A model generated the notes under the pieces. That model worked only from the letters and a program-made list of their open reading frames with translations. It was not told where the DNA came from and did not search any database. Shown piece after piece: positions 53,210 to 61,053 of a stretch of DNA of 64,000 bases. Source of the DNA: Alphaproteobacteria bacterium (GTDB lineage: Bacteria; Pseudomonadota; Alphaproteobacteria; CAAGCB01; CAG-977); NCBI GenBank assembly GCA_900768875.1, contig CAAGEP010000005.1, forward strand, positions 89,222 through 153,221. The letters run 5' to 3'. Each line of letters begins with the position of its first letter. Within the stretch, counting starts at the first letter, position 1. The position numbers were made by a program, and so were the translations under genes.

Positions 53210-55959
53210 TGCGCTTCCGCCCAATTCGGACCGATGCCGACATCGGCAATCAGCGGCACGGACAGCGATACGATGTTTTCCATGACATCTTTGACTGTCT
53301 GTGCCGTTTTTTGCACTTGGTCTTCGGGGACTTCAAATACCAGTTCGTCATGCACCTGCAACAGCATTTTGGCGGACAAGCCCGCCGATTTTAACGCGTC
53401 GGGCATGCGAATCATCGCTTTTTTCAAAATATCCGCCGCGCCGCCCTGCACGGGGGCGTTAATCGCCGACCGTTCCGCAAATTGCCGCGTGTGCGGGTTT
53501 TTGTCGTTAATCGCGCCGACAAAGCATTTGCGCCCGAACGGAGTCAGCACATAGCCGTTCGCTTTGGCAAAAGCAATGGTCGATTCCATATAAGCTTTGA
53601 TTTCGGGGTATTTTTCAAAATACGAATCGATGTATCTTTGCGCTTCCGACCGTTCAATGCCCAGCTGACGCGCCAGTCCGAACGCCGACATGCCGTAAAT
53701 GATGCCGAAGTTGATGGCTTTCGCGCTGCGGCGCACCATCGGGTCCATGCCTTCTATCGGAATGTTGAAGATGTGCGACGCCGTGGACGCGTGAATGTCG
53801 ACGCCTTGGATAATCGCTTCTTTCAACCGCGCGACGTTTGCGACGTGCGCCATTAAACGCAATTCCACCTGCGAATAGTCGGCGGACAGCAGGACGTTGC
53901 CTTTTTCGGCGATGAAAGCGTGGCGGATTTCGCGTCCTTCCTGCGTGCGGATGGGAATGTTTTGCAAATTCGGATCGTTGGACGACAAACGCCCCGTCAG
54001 CGTTCCCGTTTGCATGAACGTCGTGTGAATACGCCCCGTTTGCGGGTTCGTTTGCGCCTGCAAAGCGTCCGTGTAAGTGCTTTTCAGTTTGGAATATTGC
54101 CTGTATTCCAGAATATCCGCCGCGATTTGATAGCCTTGTTCCGCCAAATCGTCCAAAACGGCGGCTTCGGTTACCCATGTACCCGTTTTCGATTTTTTGC
54201 CGTTCGGAAGCTTCAGCTTTTCAAACAAAACCGTTCCCAGCTGCGCGGGCGAGTTCAGATTGAATTCTTCGCCCGCTTCGGCGTAAATGCGGGCTTCCAT
54301 GGCTTTGATGCGTTCGCCGAACGTCGCGCTTAACGCGTGCAGTTCCGCGCCGTTGATTTTGATGCCCGCGCGTTCCATTTCATACAGCACGGGAACGGCG
54401 GCGCGATCAAGCTGTTCGTAAAGCGCGATGCGGTGTTCGGCGACCATGCGTTTGTGCAAAAATCCGTACAGCCTGTAAATCATATCGGCTTTTTCCGCAA
54501 CCAACCGATAGCCGTCTTTGACGGCGACAAAGTCGAACGTGACTTTGACGCGTCCCTGACGGCACGTTTCGTTATAGGAAATCATCTTGTGATCCAAAAA
54601 CAGTTCGGTCAGTTCGTACAGTTCAAGGTAATGCGACGTGCCGTCCAAATCGTAACACATGATTTTCACATCCGCGAACGGAGTCAAATCAAAGTTCCGT
54701 CCCGCTTCTTTGGCAAACAGGTGCCAGTCCGATTTGATGTTGTATCCGACTTTCAGCACGCCTTTGTTTTCCAGCAGGGGCAACAGGATTTCAATCGCCT
54801 GTTTCGGCGGAATTTGACGGGATTCGGGATCGATTTCTTCAAAAAAAGACGTTTGCGCCGCGCCCGTGTTGTGCCGCAAAGGAACGTAATACGCGACACC
54901 GTCCTTGAACGACATGGAAAATCCGATAAGCTTTGCCGACAGCGGCGGCAGCAAATCCGTTTGCGTCGCAAGCGCGACAACGCCCGCTTCCATCGCTTCG
55001 GCGACAACGGCGCGCAAAGCGTCGGGCGTTTGAACCAATCGGTAATCCGTTTTGATTTCGGCGGCGGAAAGCATCGCTTTTTGTTCGTCGGAAACCCAAT
55101 GAGGGACTTTCGCGACCAGACTTTTAAAGCCCATATCCGTTAAAAACGCCGACAGGTCGACGGGATTGGCGGGCTTTGCCGCAAACGATTCCAAATCCGC
55201 GGAAACGGGGGCGAAAGCGTCCAGCTTGACCAGCTTTTGCGAAATCAAAGCCTTGTCTTTGTGTTCAATCAGCAAATCGCGCTTGCGGCTCGGCTTGGCG
55301 TCGGCGATGTTCGCGAACAGGTTTTCCAGCGTGCCGTATTCCGTTATCAGCTGAGCCGCCGATTTCGGACCAATCCCCGGAACCCCCGGCACGTTGTCCG
55401 ACGAATCCCCCATTAACGCCTGCACATCGACGACCTGTTCGGGATCGACGCCGAATTTTTCAAGCACGCGTTCGCGGTCGACGACCCGCTGCTTCATCGG
55501 ATCGAAAACGACAATCCGCCCGCCGACCAGCTGCATCAAATCCTTGTCCGCCGAAACGACGGTGACATCCGCGCCCGCTTCGTTTGCCAAACGGCTGTAA
55601 GTCGCCAGCAAATCGTCGGCTTCGTAGCCCTCCATTTCCGTTTGCGCCAGATTGAACGCGGCGACGGCTTGGCGCAGCAGGGGAAATTGCGGTATCAGTT
55701 CGGGCGGGGTTTCGCGGCGGGTGGCTTTGTAGTCGGGATAGATGTCTTGACGAAACGTTTTGCGCGCGGCGTCGAACACGACCGCGATATAGTCGGCGGG
55801 CATGTCTTTCAGCAGCTTCATCATCATCGAACAAAAGCCGTAGACCGCGTTGACGGGCGTGTTGTCCGACGGACGCGTCATCGGGGGCAGAGCGTAAAAA
55901 GCCCTGAAAATATAGCCCGAGCCGTCGATTAAAACCACTTTTTTGCCGTGCAGATCCAT
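53206..55959 (-). CDS. polA: DNA polymerase I with degenerate proofreading domain
   Basis: The 917-residue enzyme fills gaps and removes RNA primers. The 5' nuclease (1-300) is intact: DGSGYIFRAFYALP, EGYEADDLLA, SADKDLMQLV, GDSSDNVPGVPGIGPKSA. The polymerase is intact: DYSQVELRL, RRSAKAINFGIIYG, VHDELVFEV. In the 3'-5' exonuclease region the motif DxE reads A331-T-Q333 and the third motif (YxxxD) reads LVAEK; only the middle N/D motif (GYNIKSD) survives, so proofreading is probably lost. ATG 55959 has AAGGGAG upstream. Confidence 0.96.
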   Translation of the reverse strand: MDLHGKKVVLIDGSGYIFRAFYALPPMTRPSDNTPVNAVYGFCSMMMKLLKDMPADYIAVVFDAARKTFRQDIYPDYKATRRETPPELIPQFPLLRQAVAAFNLAQTEMEGYEADDLLATYSRLANEAGADVTVVSADKDLMQLVGGRIVVFDPMKQRVVDRERVLEKFGVDPEQVVDVQALMGDSSDNVPGVPGIGPKSAAQLITEYGTLENLFANIADAKPSRKRDLLIEHKDKALISQKLVKLDAFAPVSADLESFAAKPANPVDLSAFLTDMGFKSLVAKVPHWVSDEQKAMLSAAEIKTDYRLVQTPDALRAVVAEAMEAGVVALATQTDLLPPLSAKLIGFSMSFKDGVAYYVPLRHNTGAAQTSFFEEIDPESRQIPPKQAIEILLPLLENKGVLKVGYNIKSDWHLFAKEAGRNFDLTPFADVKIMCYDLDGTSHYLELYELTELFLDHKMISYNETCRQGRVKVTFDFVAVKDGYRLVAEKADMIYRLYGFLHKRMVAEHRIALYEQLDRAAVPVLYEMERAGIKINGAELHALSATFGERIKAMEARIYAEAGEEFNLNSPAQLGTVLFEKLKLPNGKKSKTGTWVTEAAVLDDLAEQGYQIAADILEYRQYSKLKSTYTDALQAQTNPQTGRIHTTFMQTGTLTGRLSSNDPNLQNIPIRTQEGREIRHAFIAEKGNVLLSADYSQVELRLMAHVANVARLKEAIIQGVDIHASTASHIFNIPIEGMDPMVRRSAKAINFGIIYGMSAFGLARQLGIERSEAQRYIDSYFEKYPEIKAYMESTIAFAKANGYVLTPFGRKCFVGAINDKNPHTRQFAERSAINAPVQGGAADILKKAMIRMPDALKSAGLSAKMLLQVHDELVFEVPEDQVQKTAQTVKDVMENIVSLSVPLIADVGIGPNWAEAH

Positions 55960-56011
55960 CAGAAACGCTCCCTTGAAGTTTTTTCCTACTTTATCGGGTT
56001 TCGCGGCAAAA

Positions 56012-56042
56012 AAAAAGGCTTGATTGTTCATCAAGCCTTTTT
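56012..56042 (-). terminator. Intrinsic terminator after pssA
   Basis: AAAAAGGCTTGA and TCAAGCCTTTTT arms around a 7-nt loop lie directly after the pssA stop on the minus strand. Confidence 0.85.
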
Positions 56043-56044
56043 GA

Positions 56045-56830
56045 TTAAGCTTCAGCCTGTTCCGTCTGTTCGGGGGTTTCCGTTTTCGCTTTCAAGCGCA
56101 GGAAAACATACGAACACAGCGGCACGCTGATTAAATATCCCAAAAACGTCAGGCTCAGCACCAGCCACGGCTTGTAGAACAGCGCGCCCGTGTAAAAGCC
56201 CGCGAAAGCCATGACAACCGCCGTCAGACGAACGGGCAGGCGAATGTGCTTCAGCGAAATCGTCGGCAGGCGCGACGCCATCAGCATGGCGCTGGCGAAC
56301 AAAAACAGTTCGACGAACCAGCCGCTTTTGAAAAAGTCGCAGCCGAATTCAAAGTACAGCATGGCGGGCGTCAAAGCGATGAACGCTCCGCCCGGCGCGG
56401 GCAAGCCCACAAAGAAATGATGCCAATACGACGGTTGGGGTTCTTCGTCCAGCATGACATTGAAACGCGCCAAACGCAACGCGCAGCACACGGGCATCAG
56501 CAACGCGAACGGCCAGCCCGCGGAATCCGCGGCGGTCAGCGCCCACATATACATCAAAACGCCGGGAGCGACGCCGAAGCATACGACATCGGACAGGGAA
56601 TCCAGTTCCGCGCCGAAATCCGAAGCCCCGCGCAGAAAACGCGCGACGCGTCCGTCCAAAGCGTCAAACACCGCCGCCATTAAAATAAAAAACACGGCAA
56701 GCTGGAAACGTCCTTCGGTCGCATAGCGAATGGACGTTACGCCCGAACACAGCGCCATCATGGTGACCATATTCGGCGCGATTTTATTCAACGGCAGGTC
56801 TTTAATCCGTTTTCCCGTTTTCTTTAACAT
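56045..56830 (-). CDS. pssA: CDP-diacylglycerol--serine O-phosphatidyltransferase
   Basis: The 261-residue membrane enzyme joins CDP-diacylglycerol and serine to form phosphatidylserine. The CDP-alcohol phosphotransferase motif D-x2-DG-x2-AR-x8-G-x3-D-x3-D is fully present in DALDGRVARFLRGAS followed by DFGAELDSLSD. About eight membrane helices are predicted and the C-terminus is hydrophilic. The ATG at 56830 overlaps the psd stop (TGATG), so the two consecutive pathway enzymes are cotranslated. Confidence 0.95.
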   Translation of the reverse strand: MLKKTGKRIKDLPLNKIAPNMVTMMALCSGVTSIRYATEGRFQLAVFFILMAAVFDALDGRVARFLRGASDFGAELDSLSDVVCFGVAPGVLMYMWALTAADSAGWPFALLMPVCCALRLARFNVMLDEEPQPSYWHHFFVGLPAPGGAFIALTPAMLYFEFGCDFFKSGWFVELFLFASAMLMASRLPTISLKHIRLPVRLTAVVMAFAGFYTGALFYKPWLVLSLTFLGYLISVPLCSYVFLRLKAKTETPEQTEQAEA

Positions 56831-57537
56831 CAAAAGATTTCTCCCTGTGCGCTTTCACCCGTAACATTGATGTCCGCCAAAACGGTTTCGCCCGCGACGG
56901 CGGTTTGTCCTTCAATCACGCGGACAGCCGTTCCTTTGGGCAGATAGACGTCCAATCGGCTGCCAAAACGAATCAAGCCGAAACGTTCGCCGGCTTTGAC
57001 GGAATCGCCTTCTTTGACAAAAGTCAAAATACGGCGCGCAACCAGCCCCGCGATTTGAACGAAAATGATTTTTTTGCCGCTTGCGGTTTCCAACGCCAGT
57101 TCCTGCCGTTCGTTGTTTTCGCTTTCCTTGTCCAAAGACACGTCGACGAAAGCGCCGGGGCGGTAATGCATTTTGACGATTTTACCCGCCATCGGCGCGC
57201 GGTTGACGTGAACGCTGAACACGCTCATGAAAATGCTGACGCGCGTCATCGGTTCGTCGCCCATTTCCATTTCTTTGGGCGGAACGACGTCGGCAATTTT
57301 GCTGACAATGCCGTCGGCGGGGCTTAAAACCAACGAATCCCCTGCGGGAACGGCACGTTGCGGGTCGCGGAAGAAGAAATAACACCATACCGTCAAAACC
57401 AGACAGATGACGCCCAGCGGTTTGAATAAAACCCACATCAACAGCGTCATTGCGGCAAAAACGGCGACAAAGCGCCAGCCTTCGGGATGAATCGGCGGCA
57501 TAATGAAACGGCGCCAGGACAAATCGACTCGGGACAT
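56830..57537 (-). CDS. psd: Phosphatidylserine decarboxylase proenzyme
   Basis: The 235-residue short-form enzyme converts phosphatidylserine to phosphatidylethanolamine. It has an N-terminal hydrophobic region (about 22-55), VLSPADGIVSKI, MSVFSVHVNRAPMAGKI, and the self-cleavage segment RFGSRLDVYLP, where cutting between Gly and Ser makes the pyruvoyl group. ATG 57537 follows GGAG by 9 nt. psd-pssA order is the usual alphaproteobacterial operon. Confidence 0.94.
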   Translation of the reverse strand: MSRVDLSWRRFIMPPIHPEGWRFVAVFAAMTLLMWVLFKPLGVICLVLTVWCYFFFRDPQRAVPAGDSLVLSPADGIVSKIADVVPPKEMEMGDEPMTRVSIFMSVFSVHVNRAPMAGKIVKMHYRPGAFVDVSLDKESENNERQELALETASGKKIIFVQIAGLVARRILTFVKEGDSVKAGERFGLIRFGSRLDVYLPKGTAVRVIEGQTAVAGETVLADINVTGESAQGEIF

Positions 57538-57616
57538 AAGCAAAAGCTCCTCTATTGTTTTCCGCTTTTCTTTTTAAGCCATAACACGGCGGGATAAAAG
57601 CGTTTTTTTCAGATTC

Positions 57617-58576
57617 TCATTTTTCCGTTTTTGCGGGAATGGCAAAGACTTGATTCGGATAGATAAGGTTCGGGTCTTTGATTTGTTTTCTGTTCGCGCG
57701 GTAAATGGTGACATAAGCATTTCCCCGTCCGTAAACGAATTTGGCGATTTTCCACAAAGAATCGCCCTTGACGACACGGATGCGGCGCGCTTGATCGGCA
57801 TCCATGCCGGTTTCGATTTCAAAAGGAACTTCGATGCGGCCGACGACTTGCTTTTCTTGCATTTTATCGGCGCGAATCGTGTATTTGACGCCCGATTCAA
57901 GCTTGCGCGCGGTTTTAACCGTCCATTTTCCCGCTTGGCCGGCACGGGTTCCGCCAATGAACGAGTTGTTGACGTACACGTTGATTTTTCCCGATTCTCG
58001 AACGTTTCCCGTGATATTCAGCATGCCGTCCGCGTAAGTTACGGACTGAATGTCAATCGGTGCTGCAACAGGCTCCGGAGCTTGCAAAACGGTGACTTCC
58101 TCGGCATCCGAAGACATTAAAACCGCCAGTGCGTCGGTATTGTTTTTGTGTTCGGGAACGGTTACGACAACGACTTCGGATTCGTTGCGGGAATTGTTTG
58201 ACGAATCGCGCAGCCACAATTCGTGTTCGCCGGCGGATAAAGGCGTTTCGGGAACGTACACCCATTCCCCGTCTTGATTAACGGTAATTTCCGCCAACGG
58301 CGAATCGCCGTCCATCAAGGAAATTTCTTCACCGACGGTGCCTTTTCCGGCGGCGACCATTGACCCGTCCTGTTCCACGCGGACAATATCGAAAGTTGCT
58401 TTTGCAAGAGAGCCGTGTTCGCTTTCCGAATCGGTAAAACCGGTGTCGGCCGTACTTTCAACGGCAGGCGGAACAGGATTGAAATCCGCAGATTTCTCAG
58501 ACTTTCCAAACAACAAAAAAGCGGCAACGATTAAAACGACTGCCGACGCGGCTAAAAAAACGATATTTTTTTTCAT
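57617..58576 (-). CDS. Membrane-anchored LysM-domain protein
   Basis: The 319-residue protein has one N-terminal membrane helix (about 4-23). Two bacterial Ig-like segments follow (about 65-150 and 185-255, each with a GxWxV-type strand: DGEWVYVPETPLSAGEHE, AGKWTVKTARKLESGVKY). A C-terminal LysM domain (VVKGDSLWKIAKFVYGRGN to NLIYPNQVFAIP) should bind peptidoglycan. This architecture is common in alphaproteobacteria; its function is not established. It diverges from the tRNA-Pro gene. Confidence 0.85.
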   Translation of the reverse strand: MKKNIVFLAASAVVLIVAAFLLFGKSEKSADFNPVPPAVESTADTGFTDSESEHGSLAKATFDIVRVEQDGSMVAAGKGTVGEEISLMDGDSPLAEITVNQDGEWVYVPETPLSAGEHELWLRDSSNNSRNESEVVVVTVPEHKNNTDALAVLMSSDAEEVTVLQAPEPVAAPIDIQSVTYADGMLNITGNVRESGKINVYVNNSFIGGTRAGQAGKWTVKTARKLESGVKYTIRADKMQEKQVVGRIEVPFEIETGMDADQARRIRVVKGDSLWKIAKFVYGRGNAYVTIYRANRKQIKDPNLIYPNQVFAIPAKTEK

Positions 58577-58606
58577 GGCGCATTTCCAAAAAGTTAAAAA
58601 AGACTC

Positions 58607-58635
58607 TTGCACAGTTGCGAATATAGTGCTATAGG
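58607..58635 (+). promoter_or_regulatory. Promoter of tRNA-Pro
   Basis: TTGCAC (58607-58612), a 17-bp spacer and TATAGG (58630-58635) place the start about 10 nt before the mature tRNA. Confidence 0.7.
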
Positions 58636-58651
58636 CTTCTACACGCTTTGT

Positions 58652-58728
58652 CGGAGTGTAGCTCAGCTTGGTAGAGCACTACGTTCGGGACGTAGGGGTC
58701 GTAGGTTCAAATCCTATCACTCCGACCA
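58652..58728 (+). tRNA. tRNA-Pro (anticodon CGG)
   Basis: All arms fold: acceptor CGGAGTG/CACTCCG, D-arm GCTC/GAGC, anticodon stem CTACG/CGTAG with loop TTCGGGA (anticodon CGG, reading CCG), T-arm GTAGG/CCTAT (one G-T pair) with TTCAAAT. A 5-nt variable loop and an encoded 3' CCA are present. Its 3' end is duplicated about 158 bp downstream. Confidence 0.96.
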
Positions 58729-58813
58729 AATAAAAAAAAGCCCCTTTTTTGAGGGGCTTTTTTTTATTCGGATTGGGATGTTGATTTGAACCGGAGAAGT
58801 AGGTTCGGCCGAA
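58709..58813 (+). repeat. Direct repeat A, copy 1: tRNA-Pro 3' end plus terminator and 3' flank
   Basis: It begins with the last 19 bp of tRNA-Pro before the terminal A (58709-58727), then, after a 12-bp A-rich stretch, 74 bp containing the terminator and its 3' flank (58740-58813). Both blocks recur at 58867-58959. Confidence 0.9.
58732..58766 (+). terminator. Intrinsic terminator after tRNA-Pro
   Basis: GCCCC and GGGGC arms are flanked by long A and T runs. A second copy of the same hairpin lies at 58886-58909. Confidence 0.85.
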
Positions 58814-58866
58814 GCGTCAGCGCAGGCAACGCCGGAACGGCGACCCGCAGGGCGAGCGAAGCGAGT

Positions 58867-58959
58867 AAATCCTATCACTCCGACCGCCCCTTTTTTGAGG
58901 GGCTTTTTTTTATTCGGATTGGGATGTTGATTTGAACCGGAGAAGTAGGTTCGGCCGAA
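58867..58959 (+). repeat. Direct repeat A, copy 2: tRNA-Pro 3' fragment plus terminator and flank
   Basis: 19 bp identical to the tRNA-Pro 3' end (58867-58885) are joined directly to the 74-bp terminator-and-flank block (58886-58959), without the A-rich stretch of copy 1. No 5' half of a tRNA precedes it: 58814-58866 is unrelated GC-rich sequence. Confidence 0.9.
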
Positions 58960-58987
58960 TTACCGCGCGGACGAAGCTTAAGCGGGT

Positions 58988-59068
58988 TTGCGCGCCTGTC
59001 GGCGCGTCGGTCAAGCCGACCGCTCAACGCTTCGCGTCTGTGCGTCGTCGCCCTGCGGCGACCGAACC
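58988..59068 (+). repeat. GC-rich hairpin repeat C, copy 1
   Basis: An 81-bp element with internal hairpins TCGG-TCAAG-CCGA and GTCGCC-CTGC-GGCGAC, about 93% identical by eye to 59219-59299. It resembles a REP-type extragenic element. Confidence 0.85.
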
Positions 59069-59077
59069 GTCGCTAAG

Positions 59078-59105
59078 CAAAAAACAGGCTGAACGCCTGT
59101 TTTTG
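59078..59105. terminator. Terminator-like hairpin inside the repeat region
   Basis: AAAAACAGGC and GCCTGTTTTT arms around TGAAC. No gene clearly ends here, so it may be carried over with the repeats. Confidence 0.6.
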
Positions 59106-59170
59106 TCTGCAAGACCATAAATTTGTTGGCAAGTGAGGACGGCAGGACGAACGAGCTTAAAAATTTATGG

Positions 59171-59190
59171 ACGGGGGTTCTCATCTCTCC
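59171..59190 (+). repeat. 20-bp direct repeat (second copy at 59303-59322)
   Basis: An identical 20-mer beginning ACGGGGGTTCTC recurs at 59303-59322. Each copy is followed by an AAATAAAAA stretch and then by tRNA-Glu 3'-end sequence, complete at 59370 onward and truncated at 59204. The 10-bp arms CCATAAATTT (59115-59124) and AAATTTATGG (59161-59170) flank the preceding 36 bp. Confidence 0.85.
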
Positions 59191-59203
59191 TTTTAAATAA
59201 AAA

Positions 59204-59220
59204 GCGACCCCAGGGGGATT
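59204..59220 (-). repeat. tRNA-Glu 3'-end fragment
   Basis: 17 bp identical to the 3' end of the tRNA-Glu gene (59372-59388), in the same orientation, without the rest of a tRNA. It is joined directly to repeat C copy 2. Confidence 0.85.
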
Positions 59221-59299
59221 GCGCGCCTGTCGACGCGTCGGTCAAGCCGACCGCTCGACGCTTCGCGCCTGCGCGTCGTCGCCCTGCGGCGACCGAACC
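59219..59299 (+). repeat. GC-rich hairpin repeat C, copy 2
   Basis: Same length and hairpins as 58988-59068. It overlaps the tRNA-Glu fragment by 2 bp and is followed by GAACCCC-TAC-GGGGTTC-like hairpin sequence at 59295-59312. Confidence 0.85.
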
Positions 59300-59332
59300 C
59301 CTACGGGGGTTCTCATCTCTCCTGAACTTGCC

Positions 59333-59370
59333 AAATAAAAAATCCACCTTTGCAGGTGGATTTTTTATTT
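59333..59370 (-). terminator. Intrinsic terminator after tRNA-Glu
   Basis: A perfect 17-bp inverted repeat (59333-59349 with 59354-59370) with core ATCCACC/GGTGGAT, a TTGC loop and T-rich tail on the minus strand. Confidence 0.88.
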
Positions 59371-59445
59371 GGCGACCCCAGGGGGATTCGAACCCCCGTT
59401 ACCGCCGTGAAAGGGCGATGTCCTAGGCCTCTAGACGATGGGGTC
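59370..59445 (-). tRNA. tRNA-Glu (anticodon TTC)
   Basis: On the minus strand the acceptor is GACCCCA/TGGGGTC, the anticodon stem CGCCC...GGGCG-type with loop CTTTCAC (anticodon TTC), and the T-arm GGGGG-TTCGAAT-CCCCC. The 3' G-CCA is encoded. It converges on tRNA-Pro. Confidence 0.96.
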
Positions 59446-59463
59446 ATCATCACGAGTGGCCTA

Positions 59464-59492
59464 TATATACTGGGTTAAAATCCGGCGGTCAA
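59464..59492 (-). promoter_or_regulatory. Promoter of tRNA-Glu
   Basis: On the minus strand TTGACC (59492-59487), a 17-bp spacer and TATATA (59469-59464), about 18 nt before the tRNA 5' end. Confidence 0.8.
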
Positions 59493-59517
59493 CACTTTTT
59501 TTCATAAATTTTGCTTT

Positions 59518-60162
59518 TTATCCGTAATTACGCATCAACCCGACCAATTTCCCTTGGATTGTCACCCGTTCGGGGCTGAAAATCCGCGTTTCGTAATCTT
59601 TGTTGCACGGTTCCAGAGCTATCGCGTTACCCTTGCGCCGAATCTTTTTCAGCGTTACTTCACATCCGTCCACCAAAGCCACTGCGATTTCGCCGTTTTC
59701 AACCGTGTCCGTACGGCGGATGATTACCGTGTCGCCGTCCAAAATGCCGGCCTCTATCATTGAATCGCCCGCGACCGTCAAAGCGTAATGCTGTCCTGCG
59801 CCGACCATTTCCGCAGGCACGCTGATTGTATCGTTGCCGCGCAAAGCTTCTATCGGCGTTCCCGCCGCGATTTTGCCGTACTTGGGCAACTCAACCGTCC
59901 CCGCCGGCTCAGTCGCGGGTTTCAGCATGGAAACGTTTGCCTCGGCCGTTTCGGGCAGCCGCAACACTTCCAACGCCCGCGCCCGATTCGGCAGACGGCG
60001 GATGAACCCGCGTTCCTCCAAAGCCGTAATCAAGCGATGAATTCCCGATTTGGATTTCAGTCCGACGGCATCCTTCATTTCCTCGAACGACGGGGAAACG
60101 CCGTCTTCGCGCAACCGGCGGTCAATCAGCAAAAGCAGTTCATGTTGTCGTTTCGTCAGCAT
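59518..60162 (-). CDS. lexA: SOS repressor LexA
   Basis: The 214-residue repressor blocks SOS genes until RecA filaments trigger its self-cleavage. It has an N-terminal winged helix (1-70; LTKRQHELLLLIDRRLRE, SPSFEEMKDAVGLKSKSGIHRLI), the cleavage bond A100-G101 in IAAGTP, and the catalytic dyad S134 (GDSMIEAG) and K172 (TLKKI). GGAGG precedes the ATG. An alphaproteobacterial SOS box lies 33 bp upstream, so it is autoregulated. Confidence 0.96.
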   Translation of the reverse strand: MLTKRQHELLLLIDRRLREDGVSPSFEEMKDAVGLKSKSGIHRLITALEERGFIRRLPNRARALEVLRLPETAEANVSMLKPATEPAGTVELPKYGKIAAGTPIEALRGNDTISVPAEMVGAGQHYALTVAGDSMIEAGILDGDTVIIRRTDTVENGEIAVALVDGCEVTLKKIRRKGNAIALEPCNKDYETRIFSPERVTIQGKLVGLMRNYG

Positions 60163-60194
60163 TTTCGCCTCCGTTTAAATAATTTTCTTATTTT

Positions 60195-60209
60195 GTTCTA
60201 CTTTAGTTC
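60195..60209. promoter_or_regulatory. lexA: LexA (SOS) box and lexA promoter
   Basis: GTTC-TACTTTA-GTTC matches the alphaproteobacterial SOS box GTTC-N7-GTTC. On the minus strand it overlaps the spacer and -10 (TAGAAC, 60200-60195) of a promoter whose -35 is TTGCCA (60223-60218), spacer 17 bp, so LexA would block polymerase directly. Confidence 0.85.
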
Positions 60210-60269
60210 CTGTTTTTTGGCAAGTATTTTTTTAACTTTCGCTTCTAAGATACACTTGGAGTCCTTATC

Positions 60270-61052
60270 GTGTTTCACTTTATTTTTGCTTTGCTGGTTT
60301 TGTTTTGCTCTCCCGCCGCGGCCGAAGAAGATTTGCCCGCATGGCAAGCCAATGCCGTTGCGGTCGATTTGCCCGACTATGTCGCGCCGATGATTGCCAT
60401 TGTGATTGACGATATGGGATTGAATCGCAAAATGACGCGCAAAGCCTTGGAATTGCCGGCGCCGGTAACAACGTCTTTTCTGCCCTATGCGGGGGATTTG
60501 GAGCGTCAAACGGAACAGGCAAGACAGGCGGGGCACGAATTGATGCTTCACCTGCCGATGCAGCCGTTCTCTCCGCGCAAAAACGCGGGAACGGGCGCAT
60601 TGACCGTATTCATGACCGAATCGGAAATAAAAGCGGCGTTGGATAACGCTTTGGCGGCTTTTGACGGCTATGTCGGCGTCAACAACCACATGGGCAGCCG
60701 TTTTACGACCGATGTCGAACGGATGCGAATCGTTTTGAACGAATTGAACAAACGCGGTCTGCTGTTTTTGGATTCCGTGACGTCAAGGCACAGCGTCGGT
60801 CTGAAAACCGCGCGGGAAATCGGCATGCCCGCCGTTGCGCGCCAAGTGTTTCTGGACAATACGGACGAAGAAATTCCAACCCGTCTGAAAGATTTGGAAC
60901 GCTTTGCGTCCAAAAACGGAATAGCCGTCGGCATCGGTCATCCGCATCCGGCGACAATAGACGCGCTGCAAAACTGGATACCCGACGCGGCGGATCGCGG
61001 ATTCGTCTTTGTTCCCGTCAGCACGATAGCCGTTTATGCGGCGGAAGAGTGA
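60270..61052 (+). CDS. Divergent polysaccharide deacetylase family protein (YibQ-like)
   Basis: The 260-residue product starts at GTG 60270 (GGAG 8 nt upstream) with a signal peptide (cleavage near PAAA, about residue 18). It carries the divergent polysaccharide deacetylase domain: MIAIVIDDMGLNRKMTRKAL, ELMLHLPMQP, VGVNNHMGSRFTTD, LFLDSVTSRHSVG, and IGHPHPATIDALQNW. Conserved Asp and His residues could bind metal, but enzymatic activity in this branch is not established as far as I know. Divergent from lexA; probably periplasmic. Confidence 0.88.
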   Translation: MFHFIFALLVLFCSPAAAEEDLPAWQANAVAVDLPDYVAPMIAIVIDDMGLNRKMTRKALELPAPVTTSFLPYAGDLERQTEQARQAGHELMLHLPMQPFSPRKNAGTGALTVFMTESEIKAALDNALAAFDGYVGVNNHMGSRFTTDVERMRIVLNELNKRGLLFLDSVTSRHSVGLKTAREIGMPAVARQVFLDNTDEEIPTRLKDLERFASKNGIAVGIGHPHPATIDALQNWIPDAADRGFVFVPVSTIAVYAAEE

Positions 61053-61053
61053 T

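Noticed and set aside
57574..57957. 127-codon frame overlapping the LysM gene 3' end
   Set aside because: It is an alternative frame of the LysM coding sequence with no motif or ribosome site.
58932..59426. Two open frames (62 and 97 codons) with similar Arg/Ala/Pro-rich translations in the tRNA-linked region
   Set aside because: They merely translate the two copies of the 81-bp hairpin repeat, and the second runs into the tRNA-Glu gene; no ribosome sites fit.
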